Assembly (NCBI GenBank): GCA_034620365.1
Contig: JAQGEQ010000175.1
Span: forward strand, 1,178,001-1,242,000
Length of the DNA stretch: 64,000 nt
Direction of reading: 5' to 3'
DNA from: Pegea sp. RAD2-039
Taxonomy: Eukaryota; Chordata; Thaliacea; Salpida; Salpidae
Shown: one piece after another, positions 12,943 through 27,000 of the stretch
Numbering within the stretch: position 1 is the stretch's first letter
Layout: every line of letters starts with the position of its first letter
Notes under the pieces: model-generated
The model's database searches: none
The model's input: only the letters and a program-made list of their open reading frames with translations
What the model was told of the DNA's origin: nothing
Translations under genes and position numbers: made by a program

Positions 12943-15900
12943 TCAATGACTTTTGGTTGAAACCATTTCCATACTTGAAATGTTTAATGTTTTCTTTCCA
13001 AAAGACAAATAAGAAGAATTAGTAATGAATTCTGGCCAAAGATTCTTTCTTCTCAAAACAGAAAAAATAAAAATAAGGAACCCCTAAAAAGAATAAACAT
13101 TTTAATTGTAGCAATTATTTGGATACAAATTATAAAATTAAATTGATCCTGGTTGTTACAGAAAAATAGAAGAATTTGTAGCTAAAGAAACTAAAGGTAA
13201 AGGAAAAATTGATGTGTTAAGCTTGAAAGAGATTGAAGGAGGCAATGAATCTCTGTAACGTTTTAAACAATCGCTCCTTAAACAATCACTTTGTCTTTAT
13301 CTTATTTTTGTACTTCTGTATTTATTTAGTAGTTATAAAATAGTTTAAAGCTTCACTAATAAACTAATGTATATTGATACACTGTTAAATTTATGAAGCT
13401 TTCCTAAAATTAAAAAATTAACATTTTAAACATCAATTAGAAGCAACAAATTTATAATTGTTAAAAAGATGTCTTGATAAGTTATATAAATTTCTAATAA
13501 AATTACATAAACATAAATTTGCAAAAACAAATGAAAGTTCAAAATCATTAGAAAATGTTGGAATACCTGAAAAGTACAAGTCAAAGCAAACAGCCAACTA
13601 GTAACTTGAAAATAAATTTCATTATCTGATATTAGCAGCAAAAAAGCTGTGAGCCAAGTTAAGCCCATCGTCAGTGCTATTGTTATACTCAACAGTAAGT
13701 TATCCTTAGTCTGCCGAATTTCAGGGGAAGATGACTTCTACAAAAAAATGCTATGATTCTAGTTGTAGGTGTAAACTATCAATTAATTTTCTTATCAAAA
13801 ATATATAATTTCACCTTCTTTTTAAAAAGTTCTGCAATAACAAAGTAGAATACAACTATGTTTGCTAACAGCAGAATCCCAACTGGTAATAGAAAGCCAA
13901 TTGTTAGAGGCAGTCCGTGTAACCAACACATGTTGCTCGCCATATAAGTAAGAGCTTGTGACGAATGTTCTTCTATAAAACTTTGTTCTTATCTTTAGTA
14001 TTTACATTGATTAAGATAAACCTTGATTATTACAGAGCCTTAGATTTGAAGTAGAATGATAGGAATCAGTAGTAAATGAAACAAGAATTACAATTCCAAC
14101 AATAAGCAAAGGCATAGAGTAGCATATAATATACCGTTTTTGAATATACTTTGCCTTACTGGTTTGAAATACCTATTAAGCAATGAATTGTCAGATAAAC
14201 TTAAATTCAGAATAAATTAAAAGCAACTGTGCAATAGTTGATGCTGTTTCTCATTACCTGAACTATAGACAAGTATATTTCATAGGCATATGCTGTCTTC
14301 CAGCACCAAGTAACCAGTAAAAAGTAATGAATGGCTGCAGTAATAGCAATACAAACATGTTTGTTTTCTGTTTTTGTAACTCCAACTTTAAAAAGTATCA
14401 AGCTAATTTCTAAGTTAACCAAAATATTGAGAAAGATTTTGATTGCTTTCATTTTCAACGCTTTCCTAAAAATACAAACTTGTGGTAAATTAAAGTAATT
14501 GTAGTACAAAAACGCAATCAAAAATCAATATTTTTAAATATCATTTTCAAAAAAGTAACGTTAAAAGTTAAACTATTACACAAAAGTATTCGAAAATTAA
14601 TCATTTTCTCAATATAATCTTTCTTACTAAAAACTACCCAAAGAGTTAAATTTCTTATCAAAAAGTCAAAACAACAAACTTGTTAGTAGAGTAGACGACT
14701 ATGGTTAGAAATATGCAAACGATTGATATGTAGCATCCAATATCACTTATGATTGACAAAGCAGGAGTTGATAGCTTGATGTCACTTTTCTAAGAGTACA
14801 AGTAAGAAATCAGGGGATATGAAAAGATGATTCAGTTGTATATACTAGCAAGTAGTGTGGTTAATTTTATAAGAATACAGACGCTATGAGTAAAACTATT
14901 AAAGCTTTATCAAACTGCAAAATAATCTCACAACAGTTATTTAGAGATCACAAAACTAGCTTCCACAATGTAAAGTAATTTAGAAGGTGGAAAAAGAGAT
15001 GATATATTAGCTAAAAGAAACTTAATTAATTTTAAAACCATAGAAGAGATGAGAATACAAATTAGGAATATCTTAATATCCCCCAGAATTAGTATTGAGC
15101 TAAGTTCTTGAGATAATGAAGTCATATTTTAAAGTCTTGAAAAGAATTTTAGGACATAAAGTATGGAATATAAACAATGATGCCGACTTTTACATCCATA
15201 ACAAGAGAATGATCAACAACAACAACAAAACTATATTTTTGCACCTTGTAATCGGATACTTATTTAATATGTAATCATGTTTCATCATAAAACAGATTAT
15301 TTTCCGACTCGTTTAGTTACGATTACAAATAAGTATCACGAGAAGTTGTTTAAAAGTCAAACAGAATCAAAACAAGTGATTTTAGAGTATACTCATAACT
15401 TTTGACCTCAACTTGTTTACTAATATTTGAAAAAAGTAGGTCACCATCTTGGTTTTGTATTGCTGAGGGTCCTTAGAAATTCTCAGCTTTCAAAAGCGAG
15501 ATTTATCTAGGCTTGATTTAATTAGTCATCTTGGCTCATTTAATAGAGTCTTTATATCTACATAAAATTCCATCTATTTAGGTGATCTAATAACGCAAAG
15601 ACATTCCCACGATTATTAACAAGCTAATAAACAAGCTATACATCATTTTGAGCTAGAATCTCAAAGCATATTCACCTTCGACATTTTTACATATATACTT
15701 TGATCGTTTGAAAGTATTTATATTTAAGAAGTCAAATTTGAAATCATCACTTTTATTGCTGCAAATTATTTCGTTTGATTTCTATTATTACATCTAAGAT
15801 AGAAAACTTGGCCTTGTAAAGTATTTGATAACATCATACAAAACTTGATATAGATTTTATACTTTTAGTGAAATATATGAAACTGCTTACTATTAATAAA

Positions 15901-18900
15901 GCAAAATTGGTCAGATGATTACAATAACATTGAGGTGAACCATTTAGATTTTCCAAGCAACATCCTTCGCTCGCCCATTTTGATCCGTCCCAAAACACAC
16001 ATTCAAGTTCTTGCTCTAATGTCTGCAAAGTATTGATAGTTTGGAGAACAATTTCAAAAATAGTAAACAAATGAGCAAAGATTGTTCATTCAGTCAATTA
16101 TTTCCGGATTATTTAAAGTTTGAGAAATAAATTGTTTTGTAATTTATGTTTTGTGAATATGTTAGAACACTTAAAACATATTTACAGATCTGAAAAATAT
16201 GAGCTTTTACTGATTTTACATTTTTTTTAAATCTTTTATATTTGAATTTAAAAGAAAATATGTGTTTATAGCTCGTTTAAGCTCTCTTAATCATCAATAT
16301 TAGAGATTAAACATACAAAAAACTGAGAGGAGTTGATACGTCCATTATTATCTGTTTGGTTTACTGATCCATACTGGATGAGGATTTTATTTTGTAGATT
16401 TTTGACTTGAATTTGCTTCCCGGAGCTTGAAAGGCTCGCAGAAATGATCTTTAAAAGTACTTAATGATTAAAATTAAACTTTATAGGAGATAAAGATACC
16501 TCTGAAATACTGATGTCAGGTGATTGTAACATTTCAGTGTAAAATAGAGAAGTATTTTGAGGATAATATTGGAAGCTTAATCGAACTTTATCATCTACAC
16601 TTCTCTTGATTCGATTTTGTGTCTTTGGAGCTAAATTTTCGGTATATTGAAAGACTTCAGACGGTAAACTAATAGATGCAGATGAAGATTGCGGACTCAT
16701 TTTGAATGAATTATTTGGATCTTTGACAAAACTCTGTACTGAAACATCAACTGCCTTAAAACATAAATAAATATCAATGACGTTTTAACACACAGTTTAT
16801 ATTCACTTTTAATTCAAAGTTGCTTCCGATGTTAACGAATTCTTCATCTTCTTCCAGTTGAATTTTTTCACAGACGCTTCCTAACATTGAACGTATATTT
16901 TCACCGACTTGATGGTCCACCCATTTGTTGGAAGCAAGACTGGAGACCATTTGATCAGCAGTTTTTGATAACTTTTTTCCAAAACTTCGACTAACCTTGT
17001 AAATATAAACTTTTAGTAGTTATTGATTAAGTTGTTTCATCTATGATGTTAAAAATGTTATTGAAACCAACTAATATTTATTTTTGCTTTGAAAAAGCTT
17101 ATTTCTTACTTTCAAAAGGCTTTTTAAGTCATGAAGTTGTTTGTTTAAAAATTGTGTAAGACCGCTTTTGTTACTTAAGAGCTGACTGTCTAAGATGCTG
17201 GTAGCAGTAGTATATTGCTTCACCTGAAAACAGTATACACATATTTTCTAAGATTATTATGATAAAGTATAAGATTAAAAAAGAAGTTGCCCTTTTTTTA
17301 TTATAATATGTTCCATTTTATTACTTTAGTTTGCATTTTTAAGTTATTTTTGTGCTTCAAGTACTATCATTTGTAATAATAATAACCTGTTTTTTAACTT
17401 AGTAAAATTTTTAAAATATTTTCAAGATATTCATTCGGTTTTTCAACAGTTACTAGGATTTCATAAAGTAACTAGTAATAATAAGTTGCAATACTTACTT
17501 GAGTTGTTTGTAAAACTGCTGTTGTTGTAAACGATTTAGATGATGTATTTGCTAAAATAAAATTCAACATAAAAATAAGAAATTTGTAGCTTCTAATAAC
17601 TGTGATATCTTTCTGTGAAATTTAATTTCTATTTTTTCCACTTATTTATTATTATTGTGAAACTATAATATTTCATTTCTAATAAAAACCTTAAACTTTC
17701 AGTAATAAAAATAGCACTATGTATACTTTATTTAATCAGAAAGATTATTGAAACTTACTAGTTGATGGCATTACTGTTGTCACTATTGTTGGCAAAGTAG
17801 CTGTCAAACTTGTTGCTGTAGTTTTTGTTAATGGTGTGGCTATTGCTGAAAAGTTTGATTATCAATAATATCTATCATTTAAAAGTATTTTTATTAACTA
17901 AAATCATTTAATGTTGTTTCGTTTAAATTTATGTTTGATTCACAATTCAAATCACCAACTTGAAATATTTCCATTTTTTGTTTGATTCTTACGCAATCTT
18001 ACCGAAAATTTGTAAGGATTAAGAGTCGAATAACTTACAATTTTGGCATCAGTGAAAGGTAATTGACTATAATTTAGTTGGCCTTCCAATTCTGTAGATG
18101 AAGATGATTTAGATATGTGAAATAATAACCAATAACAGCCTTCTTAAATTTTATATGTTGTAAATTATTAAATAGAAATATAGAATTATGCAAAAGTATT
18201 AAAGTTATAAGTAAAACCTAGTTTTATAGAATCAAAACGCAAGTATAAAACCGGAAAATACGTAACGCTTAATAGTAAGTTTGCTTTATTACAATTTCTA
18301 CATTATATGAGCTTGTTATTATTAAGATTATATTACTTCTTTTATTTCTTTTGAACCACAAATAGAGTAAATATAAATTCAGTTTAAATGTTATTTTATT
18401 TATCATAGAAATATTTCAATTAAAGTTTAAAAGTTTTTATACAATATTGTGATTGACAATTCACTATGAAACAATTTATTGTAAAAAAAACATAGAAGCC
18501 TATATAAGATGTTTAAATTTATTAAATGAAACTAAATAAATACCTACTTATAATTAAGCACTTGTACGTCACATCATCTGATTTACATTTTTTACATGTA
18601 ATACAATGCTTGTGTAGTTTTGCCTGTTTAATTCTATCACAAGCTTTAGTTATTCCTGTACACCCTTCCGTAAAATCGTAGCATACTTTTGGAGGACTTG
18701 TACAAGTCAAAGCTGTGGATGGAATAAGACTTAAATAAAAACTCAACAATTTCAAGTCTGATATCTTCGATGACGTAACTTTCAAGTTTTTTGTATGAGA
18801 AAAAATCATAAAATTGTAATATATCTTAATATGGATAATTTTGCAAAATGTTATTTTATTTGCTAACAATTTATTTTAAATGAAACTTACTTGTAATAGA

Positions 18901-18939
18901 TGATAAAAAGACAATAGCGGTTACAAAGCTTTGTATCAT
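12943..18939 (-). CDS. Adhesion G-protein-coupled receptor, complete (15 exons, about 704 aa)
   Basis: Exons (- strand order): 18891-18939, 18548-18712, 17759-17845, 17499-17551, 17110-17223, 16807-16995, 16500-16754, 16317-16448, 15891-16022, 14680-14789, 14258-14465, 14022-14172, 13815-13972, 13567-13737, 12943-13083. All are GT-AG and every phase closes, giving 2115 nt. Domains: signal peptide MIQSFVTAIVFLSS; an 8-Cys module in exon 2; a Thr-rich stalk (exons 3-4); GAIN domain (exons 5-8); GPS in exon 9 with two Trp (CVFWDGSKW), paired Cys and CNHL|TNFALLI, so autoproteolysis at L|T and a Thr-starting tethered agonist are expected. TM1 is in exon 10 (ALSIISDIGCYISIV), TM2-3 in exon 11, TM4 in exon 12, TM5 in exon 13 after the conserved CWL of ECL2, TM6 in exon 14 with GLTWLTAF, and TM7 plus a short tail ending in KSH in exon 15. 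Family membership is secure. The subfamily is not assigned and no N-terminal adhesion domain is recognised. Confidence 0.92.
13162..13258 (+). other. Candidate opposite-strand terminal exon inside a GPCR intron
   Basis: Within the intron between GPCR exons 14 and 15, the + strand has acceptor TTGTTACAG followed by a polar open frame (IEEFVAKETKGKGKIDVLS...) ending in TAA. An AATAAA follows at 13358-13363. Composition is less AT-biased than the surroundings. No upstream partner exon was found, so it may be chance or a relic. Confidence 0.25.
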
Positions 18940-21264
18940 TATTGATAGAAACTTATTACACTGTCAAATATTTAAATAATAATTATTAAAAAAGAAATAA
19001 ACTTTTGATGAAAACAAAAACTAAAAAGATCACTGTCAAAATCTAATCGTTTTAAATTTTCTAAATCGAAATAGTTTAATAGCAATACACTAAGCTTAGC
19101 TAACTATCTAGAAGCTAAATATAGCGTTCTAACATTTCTACATGTTGACGCGGAAGTGTTATTGTGTTTAAAAAACTTTTATTGGAAATCAGAGAACTAG
19201 GTATCACATGGATCGCTTTAATTATGACAAATAAAGAACAAATATAATATTTAATAATGAAAATCTTACTTGAAAAATTTATGATTTTGAAACATATCAA
19301 GATTTTTCATTTTTGTGAGCTAAATAATTGAAATAAAAATGTCATTCAAACTATCACAGCTTAGTCTAAGGTTTAGTCATTGCAACAAAGTATTAAGATG
19401 TGTTAAAAGTAAACTAATGTCATGCTTATAAATTTATGAAACAGAAATTTCTTAATTCTTGTCATTATTTAAAATTTAAAAATACAATTTACTTAGTGAG
19501 AAATTTTAACATTAAAAATTTTCTATCTTTTCTTTAATAAAAGCAAAAAAAAGTCATGTTTGTCTTAAATGTCTATTTGATTACTTGTTGCTTAAAACTA
19601 CTATAGAACTTTAAAGAATTATATATTGAATAAGATTACGCCCATTCTTTAATAACTGCAGGAAGGTCATGACGCATATCTTAAGTAAACTTTTTGAAAA
19701 TGAATTTTTTGGTTTATAAGCTGACTGTAAAATTATGCTTGAGTAAAATTTAAAGATAAAATATATAAATTAAAATCTCAACAAAAACATTAATGTTTTA
19801 TTTACAAGGTTTAGTATCTTAGATTTAAGTTTAAGATTAAAGTTTAAATATAAAATCAATAGAAAAATATAACAAATTTACATATCAAAGAAAAAAAGCT
19901 GAAACAGTAAAACATAATTGTATGTAAAGTAAAGCTTTCTTAATTAGTCTTCAAATTGTAGCTTTTGAAAATATTTCTGAAATCGTTCTTTTTGATCAGA
20001 TGTTCAGTTTTTAGTACTTCATTAATTCATGAGTTTAATCATTTCATTGTTCATCACCATAATTAATTATCTCTTGTTGTACAAACAAATGAAATTATGA
20101 AGAGAAAAACGATGATGACCAACTAATCATTAAATATTATTAAATTCAATTTATTACTCTATTATTTTAATTACTGGTTCAGAATAGGAAATCTTAAAGT
20201 GTATGTTGTAATTCTATTTCAGTTTGTGTTATTTGCAACGCATATAACGTTCAATTAGGGCTGTTTACTTTTTAGATCAACCAATGTACTTCTTAAACTT
20301 TTAAAATCATAAACTTCCTTTTAATTGAAATGGTAATGAAATGAAAATCTAGATTTAGGATTCATTTATCGAAACCGACATCCAAAAAAATATCTTAGCT
20401 TGTATGAAAATTTTATAAAATTGATTTACCATCTAATATCTAATATTGAACTTAATATCATTTACTTATCTCCTTTAAAATAACTTTCTTTATATTTTGT
20501 CTTCTGATAGAGTTATAAGTATATTAAACAGTATAAAATATAATTACTTTTGAATTTATATCAAAATGCTTATTTCGAAAGAGATATCAAGATAACCTTG
20601 CAGCTCAGTGCTTAAGTATCTTTTGTAGCGTGCTACTTCTACATTTGTCTACTGGCAGCAACTAAGATGTTGAAAGGTCTACTTATACTTGTCTTATATG
20701 TAAACTAAATATTTAACAGAAAACTAAAATCGTAAATTTTTGACAAACTAAATGCAATGAAGTCTTGTATGCAAAGTTTAATAAAAATAAATTATCTAAT
20801 ATAATAATTTTAAGCTAATTTGAGTCTCGTTGAATGAAAAAACATCTGCTAATCTTGTCACAAAGTAAAGCTTATCGAAAAAATACCTTTTTTATCTTAT
20901 TTATATCTTTAAAACTAGTTTAAATATCTTTACACCAGCATTCATAAAAGTAAAAAGGAGCTTTGAAAGTTTTCTATTTATCCTAAATTTGGATACTTTG
21001 AAAATTCAACGGATTAAATACTACTTAATTCTTATTTCTAAAATTCTTCACAATTTGGTTGAACTTTAATTTGATACTTTCTTCTCGATTAGTCCTAACC
21101 TCAAGTTATATCAACTCAGACAACACAAAATACACCTTCATAAGCTCACATCACAAGTGCTTTAATCAATTTTTTTTTCATACAAGGCAATTGATATTTA
21201 AAGCCAACTGCGATCAGACATTGTAATGTCAGAATCACTCGTGTTTTTCAAGCAGAAGTTGAAC
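18940..21264. other. Intergenic AT-rich DNA
   Basis: This should contain the GPCR promoter on the - strand, but I see no diagnostic element. No exon was recognised. Confidence 0.5.
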
Positions 21265-21482
21265 CGTTTTAGTGTTGCCTCAATTGTAATTTCTAGACTT
21301 TGATTCTTTGTCTCTTTTTTATATTATTAACATTCTATGTAATTATTCACTGTTATATTGTATGGGGAACTCCATGTGTTACGTGTATTTCTTTCTATAT
21401 TTCCATCTGAATTATATAACTTTTGAAAATGTTTGTTAGCAAGAGGTGCTCTTTTCAGACACTCTCCTTCGCGTTTATTATG
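21265..21482 (+). repeat. Dispersed repeat, copy 1
   Basis: This segment aligns in the same orientation with 63785-64000. Shared blocks include ATTCTATGTAA, ATTCACTGTTATAT, TCCATGTGTTAC and CTTTCTATATTT. The conserved 3' block has AGAGGTGCTCT followed by TTCAG and CACCCTCCTT or CACTCTCCTT. Identity looks moderate, so the copies are old. No coding capacity or terminal repeat is evident within it. Confidence 0.7.
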
Positions 21483-21496
21483 ATAAATAAATATTG

Positions 21497-21682
21497 GCTG
21501 AAAATAAGGAAGCTAATGATAGAATCATTTCTAACTGCAAGAAACAGGACCAAGAGTTTGAGGAATGGGACTTAAATCAGTTGTATCTGTTTTCCACTTT
21601 AAGAGATGGTTCAAAATTTTTAGACAATTTAACCGAATTTATAAAGAGATATGCTAACAATACTATCTGTATGATCAAATAA
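21497..21682 (+). other. Open frame fragment next to the dispersed repeat, unknown
   Basis: A 61-codon open stretch with a protein-like, non-homopolymeric composition (EFEEWDLNQLYLFSTLRDG). It begins a few bases after the dispersed repeat and has no ATG or acceptor at its start. It could be the 3' end of a transposable element whose tail is the repeat, or chance. I recognise no family. Confidence 0.25.
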
Positions 21683-24031
21683 ATATGTCGTTTAAGTAAA
21701 CTGATGATAGTGCAAATAGTTTAAAAAATAATAGTTTAGAAAAAAAACTTATAATCGTTTATGTATAGCCTTCTCTTGTTATCTTTTTTTATCAAGCTCT
21801 AAAGTTAATGGCTAGGGTTTGTATACTTCCTACAGTGAGTCGTAAATTATCTGGTACTTATTATAGTAACAAACGATTTTATAAAACATTTTTTACCAGT
21901 TGATACGGGATGTACTTCTAGATTATTTAAATATACTACAAAAACCGAAAGCAATAAAGTAATGCCATCCTAATCAATTCAATTTATAAGTGTATAAATT
22001 ATTATCAAAACTACTTTACAAGTACTTTACTTGAAGAAATTATCATTTAATCATCTTTGAAAACAATGTGAAAGATTTATTTAATTTTCTTTGGATTTGG
22101 TGTTGGTGATTCCAAAGTATTGGTGATCCAGGCATACAATCAATTAAATTAATTTTAAATGAATAATTCAAGATTATATTTACCTGACTAAATCTTTTTT
22201 GATGTTATAAAATAAGAACAATATATAGGTTTAAAGGTAATTGATTTTTTCTCAATTTAATGATTCATTAACCAGAAATAAATTAGCGAACAACTTTTAT
22301 AAGAATCGTTTAACAAAGTAATTTGTAGTTTTATGCCAGGTGGTTCGCACAAATCATTTAGCTAATTTATTTTTCTAAAGTGATTGTCAATGTCTTAGCA
22401 ATCTTCTAATTAGATGCTTTCAGAAAGCCAAATTAGGAAGCATTAAATGATTTCCTTTGGAAAATTCAACTAGTTATAGTTTAATCTAAAAAACTTAATT
22501 ATTTTCATCATTAAGCATAATTTTTCTTATATATTGCAAGGTTTTTAATAAAGTTTTCTTATTTTAAATACTAAAATAGTTTTTATATTAAATTTTGTGA
22601 AGCAGAATTATGTGTAGAGCTAAAAAGTACTAAGTTTAGCTATATTTTGCGAGCAAATGTTTACAATTTTCTACGAACCAGCTATCTATACTAGCGTGGC
22701 TAGTTCAGCTGTGGTCTCTCATAAATACTATTCGTCAAAGCTTGTTGCCATGTTTTTTGTATATAGCTGCACTAAAGATTTTATTATTTAGTTGACAGAT
22801 CGCTTTTATTTTAAAGAAATTGATTAGTAATTAATTGTAGTTTTACATAAAACTTTAAATTTTTGTTTTCTGTATAATTTTATTTTATATTTTAATGTTC
22901 TTCAATATAATAAATTCTACTAAAATTAATAATTGATAAATTATGCAATGTTGATTGTTTAGTAAATGAATATGTTTTGAAAATATTGTTAGAATAATTT
23001 GTTTAATAAGTTGACCTATATTTTTAATATCTAACATTTTAATATTCAAATTAAATATTTTTTAATTAATAAATTGATTATTACGTATGTATTTTTTAAT
23101 ATTTAAATATCATTTATTATTCAAATTTAGGTTATAATTATTGTTTTTGTATGAAATTTTCAACTTTTTATTTATCTAAATGAAAATTATTAAATTATAA
23201 AAAATATTTAATGGAAAATAATCTATAGAACCTTTTTCTACTTCATTAATATTTTTTAATGCCTTTTTCATTATGTTACAGCTAAACTTGGTTTAATTTT
23301 GCTTATTATCAGATAGAAAAGGTTTTGGAAATATTTAAATCAAGTTGTTTTAATGAAGTTCTATTTTAGTTAGAATTTCATAAGTAAAATAATTTAACTA
23401 TATAGTTATATAATAAAATATTATATATATATAGCTATTTTGATTTCATATATTAGTAATAAAATCTATTATAATAGGAAATAAGGTTGAATAAGTATTT
23501 TACAAAGCTTAATTTTGACTTTTAATTAATTTAAATGTTGTAGTGTCTTTATCATTAATAAATTTCTTCAAATTGAAGTTTAATTTCAACAATTTGAGAT
23601 TATTTTACTAAATTTTTTGATACATCATTCTTAGTTTACATTTTACTAAGGTATAAACTTTATCAAAAGTAAAAATACTTTAAGATAAAAGTAGTATTTG
23701 CAAAAGATTAGTTTTGGTAAAATTTACTTATATGAAAACATTTAATCTTCTTATTACTTATTAGCTCTTTTTATAGCAGGCTGTAAGTATAAGTGAATAT
23801 TTTAGTATAACATATGTACCATATGAGAAAAACTTAATGCAAGAGGGTAATTTGTTTTATTATTTGATTTTGTTGATGGTATAATAAATTATTTATACTA
23901 ACTCATAAATAACAGAACACTTTTCAATTTACTAAACATGTTTGTAATAACTTGTTTTTGAATCTTAAGAAATGTATATTTCTCTAGTTGTATCAAGTTC
24001 ATCAACAAAAAACAATCTTTTTTTATTTCAG
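21683..24031. other. AT-rich DNA, possible 5' intron of the POU gene
   Basis: No exon recognised. The first POU exon I can see (24032) starts in phase 1, so at least one upstream coding exon must exist here or further 5'. I could not identify it. Confidence 0.45.
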
Positions 24032-27000
24032 TGCGAAATACTTCATCTGGGAACAGTAATTATCAGACAGTTTCAAGATGCTTTAATTATTGTGAGCCTG
24101 AAGACCTAGTAAGTAAAATGTGAAGAAGATTAACATAATTAATTGATATTTTAGCTTTATAGAACTTTACTTTTTAAATTCCAAATCTATAAATATATTT
24201 TATAAAGTTATCTTATTAAATCAAAATTATTCTAGTTTTTATTATTTTATAATATTTAGTTTATTGAATATTATCAATTTCTTAATTTGTATGTTTTAGA
24301 GTCAAAAAAATTCTCAAGAAGTTGTAGCTTATAAAGTGAAGACTGATATTAGTAAGTAGATTCTTTGCATCTTTTGAATATCATCTATTTATCAGTTAGA
24401 TGATTGTGCAGAACTTTACAATTTTAATTTTCAAATACATAAATAGAGTGAGATTTAAAAAAGGAATTATTTCTAAATATCACGTTTACTGGGGAAAGCC
24501 AAAATTAAATAACTTTTATTTGTGCCAAAAAAACTCACAATTCAATTGCCATATGAAATAATTCATATTTTTTTTATTTTTAAGCTCAAAGCATCCCAAA
24601 ACAATTATTTACATTTAAAAGTAAACATTTAATTTTTTTGACTACTATTAAGTTAATATTTAATTGTCGCAATTCTTTAGATCAAACATTAAAAACTTAA
24701 TCAACATATTAAATATGTTAATAGAATAATCTTTATCACATTTCGTCTAAGTGCTTTCAACTTGGGAGATATTATAGATAGAAAATATGGTCTTTCTGTA
24801 ATTCAAACAATATTTTAGTTTCACGAAAATTTATTTGATTAACATTCGTCAAAACATATTATCCAAAACCCACTTGAACCTTATTATCTAAACATTTAAA
24901 ATGTTTCATTAAATGAGAAACTGTAGCAACAAATAAACAAAATTAACAATTAAATGTGTCACTTTGTCCCTATAATTGACCTAAAAATCAATCTTAGTTG
25001 AGTTAGTGGTTGTTTTGTGTGACCATGTCAGTTTGCTTTGTAGCAACCAAAACCACCAAATCTAAATTGAAGATAGCTTTGTATCTAACTTTGACCTATA
25101 TTTAGACAAGGATCCGTATTCATCGTTTAGAGACAATAGCAGAGTAGTTTGCAACTTGCGATTAGATGGAAGACTTTCAAGTCCGAACCCTCGTTTTCCT
25201 ATCGAATCCCACAAAAATTTTGTGCTGGGAAAGCGGGTAAGTTTGGCGAAATATCTGCTAAGATTGAACTTTTTTCATTTATCCACCTTCAATAGATTGA
25301 TGAACTTTTCAAATAAAAGTGCTCAGTTACTCAATGGTCTTTTTTTTTGTATTTTAGACCATAAGTGATGAAAGTAACGATTCAGCAACTGGTTACCAAG
25401 GCATAACCGGCTATAATATTGTAAGTTTATCGCTTATTTCTATTTTCTTTCAATTGAACTTTAATCACTGTGATTTGGTTTTGTTTAATAATATCCCACA
25501 ACCACGCAACAGATCACTAATTATTTGTGTCTCTCGATCTGAACTGTGGAACTTATACTGTTTGTCACTTACGTTAGCATTAAATAAGATCAGTCTGTTG
25601 CAACATTAGTGAGGAAGCCATCAAACAAAGCAGCTTCTATTACCCACTAACACAATTATATCTTAAATGTGGCTAATTGATAAGTGAACTAGATTAAATT
25701 CTGTTGAAATAATAGGAAGATGCCGAAGAATTAGAAATGCTGGAGAGTTTTGCAAAAGAATTTAAACAAAAAAGAATTAAAATGAACTTTACACAAGGTG
25801 ACGTTGGGGCAGCGATGGGTAAGTTGTACGGCAACGACTTCAGTCAAACAACCATCTCCCGATTTGAAGCTCTAAATCTCAGGTAATTAACTAATTGTAA
25901 TTATCTGAAGTTTTTACAACATAATTGCTTTTTCTTTTTTCATTTCTAAATATTTCCTATCATTTTTTCAAAGCTGGTAATCTGATGAAAGTACAAGACT
26001 TGATTTTAATCTTATAGATCAATTGTTAAACTAATTTAGCTTTTATTTCAAACCTTTATGGTTCCTTTTCATCAATTTGCTTAATTGATTCTTTAGCGTT
26101 TGATTTAAGCAGGTAAAGTAGCAAAGAATGGAACAAGAATAATTAGCTATGAATGATTTACATATAAATAGGACGATAACAGTAGAATGAAAATGATAGC
26201 TATTCAAAAAACAACTTTTTAAATGAATAGTAGAGCGTGTGGTTTCAGTCATTTGCATATAGTTTATTTTACTCTGTGAAAAGTTCAAAGTTGTTTTTTG
26301 TAAGCTACTAGATAACGTTCCAATGTAATTCCTGCTACAAATTTTGTGTATTCATTTGTCAAGTATTAAGTATATTTTAACTAAATAATTTAAAGTTTTT
26401 CTCCTAATAAACTGTTTGTTTTAACAATCTTTATTTAAGTATGTCAAGTGTTGATAGCTTTTTTCAAGAAGTCCTAACCTTTATACTGATATCAACTTGT
26501 TTTGCTGTCAGTCTATTGTTTTGCAAAACTGTTGGTTTGAGTATTTATTTTTATGTTTTTGATTCATAACTACTCAATGCATAGCAAAGCCTTATAAGCC
26601 ACATTATTCTACTTAGTTCATTTTACCATCTATATCTATGCATATATAAATTGTATGAAACCACCAGAAATAAGTACTTGTTTTGTTGGGCTGATATGTT
26701 TTAATTCAACTTACTAATTGATTATCATCTAAATTTCAGTTGTAAGAATATGGTGAAATTAAAACCTCTACTAGAAAGGTGGCTAGTAGACGCTAATAGG
26801 GCCGTTTACAAAGCACAAAAAGGTTTGTTCAGCTGTTTTTAGTTTCTAGAAAATCTAAATTAATATGCTTAACAGTTTTCATTTCTAATAAATTATTCAT
26901 AATTTTCACTATATAGGCATTCTGCATATTTGTGAACAGAAATTTACTTAGTTAGTTTCTCATTAATTTATGATTGATAAGCTGGAATTTTAGTCGAAAA

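Noticed and set aside
13426..15125. Open frames extending past GPCR exons (for example 13426-13692 and 14937-15125 on the - strand)
   Set aside because: The first is a TM6 exon read through its donor into the intron. The second is an intronic frame without splice sites that does not fit between the GPS and TM1 exons, which already join in phase 0.
18000..18105. Possible extra GPCR exon on the - strand (frame KLEGQLNYSQLPF... after acceptor TCATCTACAG)
   Set aside because: It accepts phase 1 from exon 2 but ends in phase 0 at its GTAAGT donor, whereas the next Thr-rich exon needs phase 1. Joining exon 2 directly to the Thr-rich exon keeps the frame. It could be an alternative exon, but there is no support.
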